Of a stretch of DNA of 64,000 bases, positions 16,864 through 25,538 are shown piece by piece (within the stretch, counting starts at the first letter, position 1; each line of letters starts with the position of its first letter). The stretch spans positions 1 through 64,000 of the forward strand of contig JAEYRX010000061.1 in assembly GCA_023435225.1 (NCBI GenBank). The letters run 5' to 3'. The notes beneath the pieces were generated by a model. That model was not told the origin of the DNA, made no database searches, and saw only the letters and a list, made by a program, of their open reading frames with translations. A program made the position numbers and the translations under genes. Source of the stretch: Bacillota bacterium. GTDB lineage: Bacteria; Bacillota; UBA4882; UBA8346.

Positions 16864-17127
16864 ATGGAACAGGTTACAGTAAACAGTATGGCGATTATTA
16901 GAGTTATCTCCGGCTTGTTGGAGATAATTGTAGCAATAATTTTCTTCAAAGGAGGGCGGGTGGAAACCGCCCTCCGGATGAATGCTTTTCTTGGATTAAT
17001 TGGGCCATTGGTTTTCCTGTTGGTAAGTGTTTTGGGAGTGGTAGCCATTACGGTAAAGCTTTCATGGACTAAATTAATTATTATAAGTTTAGGCATTATC
17101 TTAGTAATGGTAGGGACAAAAAATTAA
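16864..17127 (+). CDS. YqhV-family (DUF2619) small membrane protein
   Basis: 87 aa, three hydrophobic segments. The family pattern is visible: MAIIRVISGLLEIIVAI, then KGGRVETALRMNAFLGLIGP, then a C-terminal helix. In Bacillus yqhV lies next to the spoIIIA operon, but its function is unknown. AAGGAGAG ribosome site. The last 4 bp overlap the convergent porin gene. Confidence 0.8.
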   Translation: MEQVTVNSMAIIRVISGLLEIIVAIIFFKGGRVETALRMNAFLGLIGPLVFLLVSVLGVVAITVKLSWTKLIIISLGIILVMVGTKN

Positions 17128-18269
17128 AATTGAATAAACCAACTGGCAAAGATTTGTTTATCTAAATCCTCATCCGGATAGGATTTTAGGTCAATTCCCA
17201 ATTGAAGCTGGTTTACCGGGGAGAAATTTTTTATCAAGCTGCTTTTAAAACGGTATAGTAAGTCATCGGATTGGCTTGATTGAACCGGATTAAAGACGAT
17301 TAGACGGTTATCCAGTCCAAATCCTTTCTTTAAATCATTATGCAAGAAAATTTCAATGCCTTTGGAATCAGGGATAAACCATTCCCGGTTATCTAGAAAC
17401 GAACGAGATAAACTGGAATAATAGGGAGCAAATCCTGGTGCAATATATCCGGCTTTTAACTGTAAAAAACTGTTTGCGCCAATGTTTTTACCATAGCTGA
17501 TTATAGCTCCCGGACTCCACTCGGTCTGGCCGGGGTTTTGTGAAAATAATCCAACTTCCGCCGCTAGTTTTGTGTCATTTGTATTTGTAGACCAATCGAT
17601 ACTAATACCTTGTTCATTGGCGCCGCCTTTGGGTACAAGATTCAATCCGACGAGGGTTGTTTTATTTGACCAACCGAGTCTGGTAACAAAATAATCATAT
17701 GTTTGATTCAATTTGCTGGTGTCAGGGTCATATTCGGTATAAACCCGGCTATAGACAGCTACTATATGATAATGATTATTAAATTCCTTTTGAATTGCTA
17801 TTCCTTCTGCCGGATTATTATAAAAATCAGAGAGAATACCTAATGGGCCAAGAGAAAAGCGAAAACGACCCAGGTAATCAAGAGTACCAAAGGAATTAAC
17901 TTTGAGAAAAGCTTCATCAACTTGGAATGGGAGAATTGTACTCGGATAATAAGCTCCCCAATTACCAACTTGGGCTAAGTTTAATGAAAATTGAACGGTT
18001 GGATCTACATAAGCGTTTAAAAATATATGCAATTCTTGGTTGTACTCCAACGAAGACAGTTTTTCTGACTCGGTATTAACACTTGATGTGGAATCAAGCT
18101 TGAAATTTCCGCCAATCTGAAAACGGCCCCAGGTTGATTCCAAGTTGGAGAAACGGTTGGATAAATTGGTTAGCCTTCGATCAAGTGAGGAGTTGGTCAC
18201 TCCAAGAGCCGGATACGTTAGAATTGTTAATAACAAGCAACAGCTTAAAATAGTAATAACTTTTTTCAT
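17124..18269 (-). CDS. Porin-like outer-membrane beta-barrel protein
   Basis: 381 aa. Signal peptide (residues 1-23, cleavage after PALG) and a short heptad-like stretch (LDRRLTNLSNRFSNLE). The rest is alternating hydrophobic/polar strands with many aromatic residues, ending ASWFIQF; the terminal Phe and alternating pattern match the outer-membrane assembly signal recognised by BamA. No S-layer homology domain is visible, unlike OmpM porins of Negativicutes. Start at 18269 is set by GGAGG; the frame upstream runs into repeat C. Substrate unknown. Confidence 0.75.
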   Translation of the reverse strand: MKKVITILSCCLLLTILTYPALGVTNSSLDRRLTNLSNRFSNLESTWGRFQIGGNFKLDSTSSVNTESEKLSSLEYNQELHIFLNAYVDPTVQFSLNLAQVGNWGAYYPSTILPFQVDEAFLKVNSFGTLDYLGRFRFSLGPLGILSDFYNNPAEGIAIQKEFNNHYHIVAVYSRVYTEYDPDTSKLNQTYDYFVTRLGWSNKTTLVGLNLVPKGGANEQGISIDWSTNTNDTKLAAEVGLFSQNPGQTEWSPGAIISYGKNIGANSFLQLKAGYIAPGFAPYYSSLSRSFLDNREWFIPDSKGIEIFLHNDLKKGFGLDNRLIVFNPVQSSQSDDLLYRFKSSLIKNFSPVNQLQLGIDLKSYPDEDLDKQIFASWFIQF

Positions 18270-18289
18270 GCTTAACCTCCGGTTGGGTT

Positions 18290-18443
18290 GTATAATTATC
18301 CTCAAGAAGTTTGTTTTTTTGCAAAATTTCTCCTGTAAAGCTGCATAGAGTAAATGTTTTGGGGCAACTTTTTGAGGTATAATTTTTCTTGATTTATCGC
18401 AGCGACATTAATCTTTTTTGATTTCAGATTCGCTGTGATATGT
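18290..18443. repeat. Family C palindromic element, copy 2
   Basis: ATAATTATCCTCAAGAAG pairs with CTTTTTGAGGTATAAT (18368-18383); a second hairpin pairs ATCGCAGCGA with TTCGCTGTGAT. Related to 12362-12515. It begins about 20 bp before the porin start and occupies the 5' region of that gene. Confidence 0.7.
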
Positions 18444-18447
18444 AAGG

Positions 18448-18564
18448 GAGGAGTTTCATAATTACTTTTATTTAATTTCGGATACAATATATAGTGAGAA
18501 AGCCAGATATGGCTATCAATATATCGTATCTAAATGCTTAATATTTTCATTATGAAAATCCCTC
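18448..18564. repeat. Family B palindromic element, copy 2 (about 117 bp)
   Basis: Termini GAGTTTCATAATTA and TTATGAAAATCCCTC; core GGATACAATATATAGT and GCTATCAATATATCGTATC. Directly adjacent to family C copy 2. Confidence 0.75.
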
Positions 18565-18650
18565 ATGGTATTAAATTATTTCCCATGTTATTCTGGTCTT
18601 TTTAATAAAACCCCTGCTAAAAGAGGGTATAAACAATTGCTAATTATGGC

Positions 18651-18679
18651 AAAAAAAAGAAGCCGATATAATCGGCTTC
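18651..18679 (-). terminator. Intrinsic terminator, minus strand
   Basis: GAAGCCGAT, loop ATA, ATCGGCTTC, followed on the minus strand by eight T. It lies downstream of the SASP gene's own terminator. Confidence 0.75.
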
Positions 18680-18809
18680 ATTTATCTATTTTGTTCACTA
18701 CATTCCCTTAACTTGGGTCAGTTTTGGGTCAAGCAGCGGAGTTTTGCCAGTGTTCTTGAACCGGCGGAAAAAACTCTATATAGGTCTTCAGGTTCTTAGT
18801 TTTCCTAAT

Positions 18810-18958
18810 AGAATACAGAATCAGAATTCAGTAGCCGGAATAAAATTTATCAAAATCATTAATTAATTAATTAATTGATTGGAAACATGAATTCCGAATT
18901 TCGGTTACAACTTCTTAAGTCTATTGCCCTGAATAAATGCTTTTAAACTTTATTAATT
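18810..18958. other. Non-coding stretch with imperfect ATTC-rich palindrome
   Basis: Contains AGAATACAGAATCAGAATTCAG, opposed by GAATTCCGAATTTCGG, around an ATTAATTAATTAATT tract. No gene seen. Confidence 0.4.
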
Positions 18959-19008
18959 GAGGGAATTTATAATAAAGAAATTAATTATGGTAATTATGAA
19001 ACTCTCTC
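18959..19008. repeat. Family B element reduced to its termini (about 50 bp)
   Basis: GAGGGAATTTATAAT opposed by TAATTATGAAACTCTCTC without the usual core; looks like an internally deleted copy. Confidence 0.6.
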
Positions 19009-19046
19009 ATTTGTTATAATATATTCCGACTTTAAGAGAAAAGTGA

Positions 19047-19071
19047 AAGGTTAGGGAAAAACCCTAACCTT
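19047..19071 (-). terminator. Terminator of the SASP gene
   Basis: AAGGTTAGGG, loop of five, CCCTAACCTT on the minus strand just beyond the stop codon; followed by TTCACTTTTC. Confidence 0.8.
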
Positions 19072-19252
19072 GCCGGGATAATAATTCTTCCGCTTTCTGA
19101 ATAAGACCGCGAACAATTAACCCGGCTTCACGGGTGGTGATGTTGCCATAATCGTAGTTACCGTTTTCTACTTGGATGCGGTCTGCAAAGCCTAATTCTT
19201 GAGCTATTTCATATTTCACCCGATCGGAAACAATACTACCGCGATGACTCAT
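19064..19252 (-). CDS. Alpha/beta-type small acid-soluble spore protein
   Basis: 62 aa. The family pattern is present: VKYEIAQELG near residues 12-21, the region where the GPR protease cuts such proteins, then GNITTREAGLIVRGLIQKAEE. SASPs coat spore DNA in the A-like form and protect it from UV and heat, and are degraded at germination. Strong GGGGGTG ribosome site and an immediate terminator suggest a single highly expressed forespore gene; a sigma-G promoter was not confidently placed. Confidence 0.9.
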   Translation of the reverse strand: MSHRGSIVSDRVKYEIAQELGFADRIQVENGNYDYGNITTREAGLIVRGLIQKAEELLSRQG

Positions 19253-19790
19253 AGTTCACCCCCAAAATAGGATTGACTAATAATAGCCGTTCCTTAATTT
19301 AGTATTTACACTAAGGCTGAAAGTAAGCAGGAATTTATATAGAATGAAGTGAATTCCCATACGAAATTTGCATTCAATAATTCAACTTACATATATGCCA
19401 AACATTAATGTGAGAGACAAAGTATTTGAAGCTTGAAAAAAACTTAAAATCCTTATATTTGGCTTATAAAATATGCAGAAATTTAGAAAAAATGGATAAA
19501 ATATCATCGGATGGTTTTAAAATTTGTTTAATTTAGTTTGACGATACAATATATTGGCAAGCAGAGAAAGCTATTATCAATATATTGTATTCAAAATTTA
19601 TCTTAAACAATTGTTTATTTCTCTAAACTGCGGAAAATTATATAAAGGTAACTGACTTTTCAAAAAAATGTGTTATAATTGATTGGTGTTATGTATTTTA
19701 AAAGCCTAAGTGTATAATTATGAAAATCCCTCATTGTACTGGGTGACTGTTATCTTTATATTTTTAATTTAGAGGGGAGAGCTCTGACTG
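19253..19790. repeat. 538-bp intergenic region with a split family B element
   Basis: The family B core GATACAATATATTGG and CTATTATCAATATATTGTATTC is at about 19543-19593, while a family B right terminus (TATAATTATGAAAATCCCTC) lies at about 19713-19732. Between them is a -10-like TATAAT (about 19675) that may serve murC. No gene seen. Confidence 0.55.
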
Positions 19791-21164
19791 ATGAAGCATC
19801 TCCATTTTGTGGGGATTGGCGGCGCCAGGTTAAGTGGTTTAGCCAAATTATATCTTGACCGGGGTAAAATTATCTCCGGTTCCGACTGGCAGGAGTCCAA
19901 AACTACTAAAAATTTAACGGAAAAGGGTATAAAAGTTTATTACGGGCACGATCCGGCTAATATAATAGGGGCTGATTTGGTAGTTTATACCAATGCGGTA
20001 GGAAATGAAAATCCCGAAGTACTTGAAGCTAAAAGGTTGGAAGTTTCATTAATCGAAGGAGCAGAGTTACTAGGAAAATTAATGGATGAGGTTGGGAAGG
20101 GAATCGCAATTGCCGGAACTCATGGAAAGACTACAACTTCGGCTATGACTGCGCTTATTCTTACCGAAGGCGGGATTGATCCTACAGTATTAATTGGAGG
20201 AGAATTGGGGCATTTTCAAGGTAACCACCGATCCGGTAATTCTCCTTACATGGTTGTTGAAGCTTGTGAGTTTAAGAAGTCTTTCTTAAAATTGAATCCA
20301 TTTATGGAACTAATCACTAATATTGACTGGGATCATCCGGATTGTTTCCCGACATTGAATGATGTAATTAATACATTTGAGGATTTTGTTGATTTACTAC
20401 CTAAAGATGGAGTCTTATTTGCCTGGGGCGATGATCCGAACGCTTATAATTTACGCCGGCGTTTTTCCGGAAAATTTGTTTCTTTTGGTTTTAAACCAGA
20501 GTTTGACTGGGAGATTAGAGAGCTTCGTCCGGTAGAACCGTTGGGAATTGCCGCTAAACTTTTATATCATGGAAAGACTCAAGGTGAGCTTGTTTTAAAA
20601 GTACCGGGACGCCATAATATTCAAAATGCGGTTGGGGCGATTTCAATTGCTGCGGAATTAGGGGTAGATCTTGATTCGGCTTTAAAAACCATTTCTAAGT
20701 TCACCGGTGTTCACCGCCGTTTCGAACTAAAAGGAGAATATAAAGGAGCATTGGTGGTTGATGATTATGCTCATCATCCTGCAGCAGTTAGAACTACCTT
20801 AGCGGCTGCTCGTCAATTCTTTAAAGGACGTATCTGGTGTGTTTTTCAACCGCATTTATTTAGTAGAACCAGGTATTTGTTACAAGAATTTGCCCAATCT
20901 TTTGGAGATGCCGATATTTTAGTATTAGCGGATATTTATCCGGCAAGAGAAGTTGATCCGGGCAATATTTCCAGTCAAGACTTAGCAGCGGCTGTTAGAA
21001 ATCATCAAAATAATGTACAATATTTGGGTTCTTTTGAACGAGTTTTTGAATATATGCGCCAGAATATTGAAAATGGAGATTTAATAATCACAATGGGCGC
21101 AGGGGACATTTGGAAAATAGGGGAAAAGTTAGTGAAAGAGGAAGTTCGGGAGTTAGAAGTATAG
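19791..21164 (+). CDS. murC: UDP-N-acetylmuramate--L-alanine ligase
   Basis: 457 aa Mur ligase. N-terminal FVGIGGARLSGLA (usually GIGGIGMSG), ATP loop GTHGKTTTSAM (about residues 109-119), VEACEFKKSFL, ITNIDWDHPDCF, C-terminal DDYAHHPAAVR and FQPHLFSRT. It ligates L-alanine to UDP-MurNAc, the first peptide step of peptidoglycan synthesis. The acidic residue and EACEFKxxFL pattern fit MurC rather than Mpl. Ribosome site GGGGAGAG. Confidence 0.92.
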   Translation: MKHLHFVGIGGARLSGLAKLYLDRGKIISGSDWQESKTTKNLTEKGIKVYYGHDPANIIGADLVVYTNAVGNENPEVLEAKRLEVSLIEGAELLGKLMDEVGKGIAIAGTHGKTTTSAMTALILTEGGIDPTVLIGGELGHFQGNHRSGNSPYMVVEACEFKKSFLKLNPFMELITNIDWDHPDCFPTLNDVINTFEDFVDLLPKDGVLFAWGDDPNAYNLRRRFSGKFVSFGFKPEFDWEIRELRPVEPLGIAAKLLYHGKTQGELVLKVPGRHNIQNAVGAISIAAELGVDLDSALKTISKFTGVHRRFELKGEYKGALVVDDYAHHPAAVRTTLAAARQFFKGRIWCVFQPHLFSRTRYLLQEFAQSFGDADILVLADIYPAREVDPGNISSQDLAAAVRNHQNNVQYLGSFERVFEYMRQNIENGDLIITMGAGDIWKIGEKLVKEEVRELEV

Positions 21165-21316
21165 AAATGGGAGTTAGGAGACTGTAATCAGGAGTCAGCA
21201 TAAAAATTAATAGCTATTAAAAATTGAAAAAGCAATATTTTTTCTGACTCCCGATTAACTCCGGGTTACTTTTATAGATAATTCATGGATAGAAAAAAGA
21301 TAAAAAATGTTTTATA

Positions 21317-21649
21317 TTATAACTGAACAATTAGCATGTTGTTTTCAGGTACAAAATCATATCGGCGATCTTCAATTTGGATCTGAAAACGGTTTAAAAA
21401 CTTTTTAGCAACAATCATTTTTGTAGTTCTACCTTGAATTTTAAAACAATCCGGAGACGGTTCGGTTAGTGGTAAAACACCTATTTTTTTTGTTTCTGGA
21501 TCGTAATATAATTCAACATATTCGGCTTTTTCAAAGAATTTTTCGACTACTGGTTTATAAAATGCAAACCGGCCTTTTCGATTAATACCGATGGTCTTTG
21601 AAGAAATCCCTTTTTTAGACTTTTCTTTTTGATATTTAATAAATCCCAA
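21317..21649 (-). CDS. Hypothetical protein, 110 aa
   Basis: TTG start with GGAGGG six bases upstream. Basic N terminus (QKEKSKKG), then alternating beta-type segments (EYVELYYDPETKKIGVLPL and IQIEDRRYDFVPENN). No TM helix and no recognised domain; the two halves could be a small beta-barrel or SpoVT/AbrB-like fold, but that is speculative. An isolated gene. Confidence 0.6.
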   Translation of the reverse strand: MGFIKYQKEKSKKGISSKTIGINRKGRFAFYKPVVEKFFEKAEYVELYYDPETKKIGVLPLTEPSPDCFKIQGRTTKMIVAKKFLNRFQIQIEDRRYDFVPENNMLIVQL

Positions 21650-22171
21650 CCAAATCCCTCCCTATTTATTCCTAAATTTAATATTCTCGTTAAAACGAAC
21701 AATACCTTCATAAAAAAACAAAAACTTTATTTTTTTAAAAAATGGATTAAATCGACACACCTTTGCTTATTAATCTGCCTATCATGTCGAAAAAACTTGT
21801 TTCTTAGAGTTATTTACCGCCTTGGATATACAATTCTAGAAACAGTAATTATCTGAAAAACTAAAAAAAATGAGAGATTTTGCTTCATAATGCTATTATT
21901 TAAATTGATAGCAGAAAATAGCATGGTACAAGAATAACAATAACAAATGATGATATTTTTAAGTTTTTCTAGATTTCAAGATCTATTTTACCTTTAATTG
22001 CGGTTTTAAATTTTGATATTTATACTAGTATCTAGTTTTTAAAAAGAAAAGGGATTTTTATATATCAAAAATTATTGGTTTGATTATATATACAAACCAT
22101 GTTGAATTTCGCAATGAGAACTATTTTGGTATTGAAACTATAATTTCTAATGATTGAAATAGGAGGTTAAA
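21650..22171. other. 522-bp intergenic region
   Basis: Very AT-rich. A family B half-terminus (GAGAGATTTTGCTTCATAAT, about 21871-21890) is the only recognisable element. No RNA or gene seen. Confidence 0.5.
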
Positions 22172-22822
22172 ATGAACTATAAATATTTGGTTTTTGATTT
22201 AGATAATACGCTTTACCCAAAAAAATCAGGTATGCTGAAGGCGATCGATGAAAGAATTGATTCATTTATAAGAGAAAGCTTGGATATACCTGCTGAAGAA
22301 ATAACTAAGACCAGGTTTGATTATTGGAAGAAATATGGTACAACTCTAGGAGGGTTGATTATCCATCATAATATTAATCCCAAAGATTATTTTAATTATA
22401 TCTATCAATTAGAGCCTAAGGATTATATTGGGCCGGATCCGGTTTTGCGAGAGATCTTAAAAAATCTATCTATGAATCATGTAGTTTTTAGTAATAGTCC
22501 AAGGGAATATATTGGAAGGGTATTGGATGTCTTAGAGATTAGCGACTTAATTCAAAAGATATATGATATTAAGTTTCTCCGTTATCTTGGAAAACCGAAT
22601 TTAACAAGCTATAGTATGGTTTTGCAAGATTTAAACACAAGTGGTAATGAGTGTATTATGTTTGAAGACACAGTAGCTAATGCGCTAGGGGCTCAAGAGG
22701 CAGGAATGACAGCAGTTTTAGTGGGAGAAGAAAAGGTGCCGGAAATCAAGTGGCATATTCGGGAAATAAGAGATTTAAGTTCTATTATTCCTAAAATTAT
22801 TAAGAGCAGAATTACAGCTTAA
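22172..22822 (+). CDS. HAD-superfamily hydrolase, pyrimidine 5'-nucleotidase-like
   Basis: 216 aa. Motif I VFDLDNTLYP (residues 7-16), motif II FSNSP, lysine in LGKPN, motif IV MFEDTVANALGAQEAGM. The N-terminal YP following motif I and the alpha-helical cap resemble the Sdt1/pyrimidine-5'-nucleotidase branch. Exact substrate unknown. AGGAGG ribosome site; monocistronic. Confidence 0.85.
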   Translation: MNYKYLVFDLDNTLYPKKSGMLKAIDERIDSFIRESLDIPAEEITKTRFDYWKKYGTTLGGLIIHHNINPKDYFNYIYQLEPKDYIGPDPVLREILKNLSMNHVVFSNSPREYIGRVLDVLEISDLIQKIYDIKFLRYLGKPNLTSYSMVLQDLNTSGNECIMFEDTVANALGAQEAGMTAVLVGEEKVPEIKWHIREIRDLSSIIPKIIKSRITA

Positions 22823-22884
22823 AGTAGAACAGATCAACTCATGTTTAATTTGACGTGGGGCAATTGAAAATAGAGTGAAAGACT

Positions 22885-23427
22885 TTAAATTTTATTTAGT
22901 TTTTTTACCAAACGCTGAAATTTACGTTTATCTCTTGCGTCCAGAGCTTGATCAATCTGACTCATTATTTCGACCCGTTCCATTTCTCGTTTAAAAGAAG
23001 CACTCCACAAAGAAAGTTCAAAATCTATTAGTATCTGTTGAGCTCTGGTTGAATCAAGTGAAATGGGGTCTTCCTCGACAACTGCTTGATGTGGTTCGCA
23101 AGAAGCTCGATCAGGGAAATATAGAGTAAGGTAAATAGGAGATTCTTCTAATAAGGATAACCGGGTTAGTATTATTGAACAATCAGTTACAGTACTATCA
23201 AAAGTTTTTAATAAAAAAGGAGGAATGCCGGTTCCGGCGGTAGACACAACTAATAAAGGCCTTAGATATGACCCATCCAATACTACGTGGAGTTGGGATA
23301 AAAGAGATTCGCTTTCAGCCAGCTGTAAAAGGATTTGCCGCGCTCCATCGGATTGAAGCTGGTGATTTTCTACAAACCAGAAAAGAAAATTTTTTTTGGC
23401 CCAATTACTGACAATTTTCCGGTTCAT
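22885..23427 (-). CDS. YpiB/UPF0302-family protein with IDEAL domain
   Basis: 180 aa. The N-terminal half has WAKKNFLFWFVENHQL and a central beta-rich part. The C-terminal IQAL-type helix MSQIDQALDARDKRKFQRLVKKLN is the IDEAL motif. YpiB homologues occur in Bacillus next to qcrA and are of poorly defined function. The start at 23427 follows GAGG; the longer frame to 23469 has no ribosome site. Confidence 0.7.
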   Translation of the reverse strand: MNRKIVSNWAKKNFLFWFVENHQLQSDGARQILLQLAESESLLSQLHVVLDGSYLRPLLVVSTAGTGIPPFLLKTFDSTVTDCSIILTRLSLLEESPIYLTLYFPDRASCEPHQAVVEEDPISLDSTRAQQILIDFELSLWSASFKREMERVEIMSQIDQALDARDKRKFQRLVKKLNKI

Positions 23428-23494
23428 GGTACCCTCACTATTCTTTATGTCATAAAAAAACAGGGTCATTAAAATACGGAAATGATTTTTAGAA

Positions 23495-23574
23495 TTGAAT
23501 ACAACATATGATAGTTATATTTTTATAAACTACTATATATTGTAATCGCCAAATGTGAAACTCTCTTTAACATA
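23495..23574. repeat. Degenerate family B element
   Basis: GAATACAACATATGATAGT opposed by ACTACTATATATTGTAATC, then GTGAAACTCTCT. The left terminus is missing. Confidence 0.5.
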
Positions 23575-23737
23575 GTATTCGGCATAATCAGCCATAATGC
23601 TAATAGAGATTTATTAGAGATTATACTTTATATTCTATGGTTCAAAGTTGAAATCGGATGCTCAAACAAAGTCCTTTTTTAATTCGCTTTACTTATTTAA
23701 GCTCCTTCAAATAGTAATGTAGGAAATGTTGGTAAAA

Positions 23738-23895
23738 GCAATTGACAATTGAGAATGGACAATTGACAATTAAAAAAACAACCAGACAAAAGCTCATTCT
23801 ATATAGAACTACAAAAATGCAATTAATAATAACAATTTTGAACTAATAACTAATATTCTAGCGAACTAATGAACTAATAACAAATGAACCATTAA
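23738..23895 (+). repeat. Heptamer direct repeats
   Basis: AATTGAC, AATTGAG, AATGGAC, AATTGAC in register (23740-23767), and further on ACTAATG/AACTAAT/AACAAAT type 7-mers (about 23839-23895). Located in the leader of the M29 peptidase gene. Confidence 0.55.
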
Positions 23896-23918
23896 CTGAA
23901 GAATAGGAGTGGTATTAT

Positions 23919-25031
23919 ATGAAAGACCCACGAATGGAAAAAATGGCGGCAGGTTTGATAAATTACTCGATTAAATTGCAAAAAGGCGAAAAATTATTAG
24001 TGGAAGTTATTGATTCCGGAATTCCGTTGGCGCTGGCGGTAGTTAAAGAGGCTTACCGGGTTGGCGGTGTACCGTTTACAATGGTCAGGAACAAGCAGAT
24101 TGACCGGCAAATTATGTTAGGAGCAAAACGGGAACAACTGGAGAAGTTGGCGGAATATGAGCTGGTACAAATGAAGGAGATGGATGCCTATATCGGGATT
24201 AGGGCAGCCGATAATGCCAACGAGACAGCTGATGTTCCGGGTGAACAACAACAAATTTATACAAGATATTATTCCCGTCCGGTTACTGATCAAAGGGTCA
24301 ACCATACCAAATGGTGTATTATGAGATATCCGACTCCTTCAATGGCTCAATTAGCTAATATGAGTACCGAAGCTTTTGAAGACTTTTACTTTAATGTTTG
24401 TACACTGGATTACAGTAAAATGAGAAAAGCAATGGAACCATTGAAAGAGTTGATGGGAAATACCGATCAAGTGAGAATTATTGGTAGAGATACTGATTTG
24501 AGCTTTTCCATAAAGGGTTTACCAGCCATTCCTTGTGCCGGGGAGATGAATATACCCGATGGTGAAATTTTTACGGCTCCGGTTAAAAATTCGGTCAATG
24601 GGGTGATTACTTATAATACACCTGCAGTTTACCAGGGAGTAACTTATGAACAAATTCAACTGCTATTCCGGGAGGGGAAGATAGTTGAGGTAAAAGGCAG
24701 TGATCCGGAGAGATTGAAACATATCTTTGATACGGATGAGGGCGCCCGTTATGTCGGCGAATTTTCTTTCGGAGTTAATCCTTATATTTTAAAACCTATG
24801 AAAGATACGTTGTTTGATGAGAAAATCTGTGGTAGTATTCATTTTACACCAGGCCAGGCTTATCAAGAGTGTGATAATGGAAACCGTTCAGCGATCCACT
24901 GGGATTTGGTCTTCATTCAACAACCGGATTTCGGTGGTGGAGAAATATTTTTTGACGGTAGATTAATTCGAAAAGATGGACGTTTTGTATTACCTGGGCT
25001 GGAGTTATTAAACCCTGAAAATTTAGTATAA
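23919..25031 (+). CDS. M29-family aminopeptidase
   Basis: 370 aa thermophilic-type metallo-aminopeptidase (AmpS/PepS family). N-terminal half has VKEAYRVGGVPF. The C-terminal metal-site region carries GEMNIPDGEIFTAPV, DTDEGARYVGEFSFGVNP and ICGSIHFTPGQAY, with NRSAIHWDLVF close to the end; the E, H and D residues bind two divalent metals. Cytosolic peptide turnover. AGGAG ribosome site, strong terminator after the stop. Confidence 0.9.
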   Translation: MKDPRMEKMAAGLINYSIKLQKGEKLLVEVIDSGIPLALAVVKEAYRVGGVPFTMVRNKQIDRQIMLGAKREQLEKLAEYELVQMKEMDAYIGIRAADNANETADVPGEQQQIYTRYYSRPVTDQRVNHTKWCIMRYPTPSMAQLANMSTEAFEDFYFNVCTLDYSKMRKAMEPLKELMGNTDQVRIIGRDTDLSFSIKGLPAIPCAGEMNIPDGEIFTAPVKNSVNGVITYNTPAVYQGVTYEQIQLLFREGKIVEVKGSDPERLKHIFDTDEGARYVGEFSFGVNPYILKPMKDTLFDEKICGSIHFTPGQAYQECDNGNRSAIHWDLVFIQQPDFGGGEIFFDGRLIRKDGRFVLPGLELLNPENLV

Positions 25032-25052
25032 GAGGGAAGATTATTATCAATA

Positions 25053-25079
25053 AATCCTGCATTTTTAGCAGGATTTTTT
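25053..25079 (+). terminator. Intrinsic terminator after M29 peptidase
   Basis: AATCCTGC, loop, GCAGGATT followed by TTTT. Confidence 0.85.
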
Positions 25080-25156
25080 GTTTCAGGGGTGGAAATTTTA
25101 TGATGAAGTAAATTCCGGTTTTTATGTTTTTGCATTTAGCTTGTTACATATATAGT

Positions 25157-25396
25157 TTAGGTGTTGTTGCTTAAATTAATGACCATCGAAAATTCGGTTC
25201 CCGCTTTTTCGGCTTCATTATAAATAGCTTTAATTCCATTCCAGATATCATCAGATTGTTCGCTATAGAGGTAGGTGCTTTGATTACCTATTTCATGCTT
25301 GACTCCGGTTTTTTTAAGCGCCTCCAGCGATTGATTAATAATGGAATCGGAATTTAAAGTCTCTAATGGTAATAAAGAAACTTCGCAGGTTAACAT
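25157..25396 (-). CDS. Thiamine-binding (MTH1187/YkoF-type) protein
   Basis: 79 aa ferredoxin-like fold protein: LTCEVSLLPLE, then GVKHEIGNQSTYLYSE, ending EFSMVINLSN. This arrangement matches the DUF77/MTH1187 small proteins, some of which bind thiamine or HMP. No thiamine genes adjoin. GGGAG ribosome site. Confidence 0.7.
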   Translation of the reverse strand: MLTCEVSLLPLETLNSDSIINQSLEALKKTGVKHEIGNQSTYLYSEQSDDIWNGIKAIYNEAEKAGTEFSMVINLSNNT

Positions 25397-25538
25397 GGTC
25401 TCACTCCCTTCCAGCTATAAGTTTTTTGATACCGATGTTTAAAAGGTTTATTTTTAGTTCTACAGAATAGAATTCCAAATATTTTGGATAGATTTCTGGT
25501 ATATTAAGGCAGGTTTTTGGCAGGAGGTATTCTACAGC

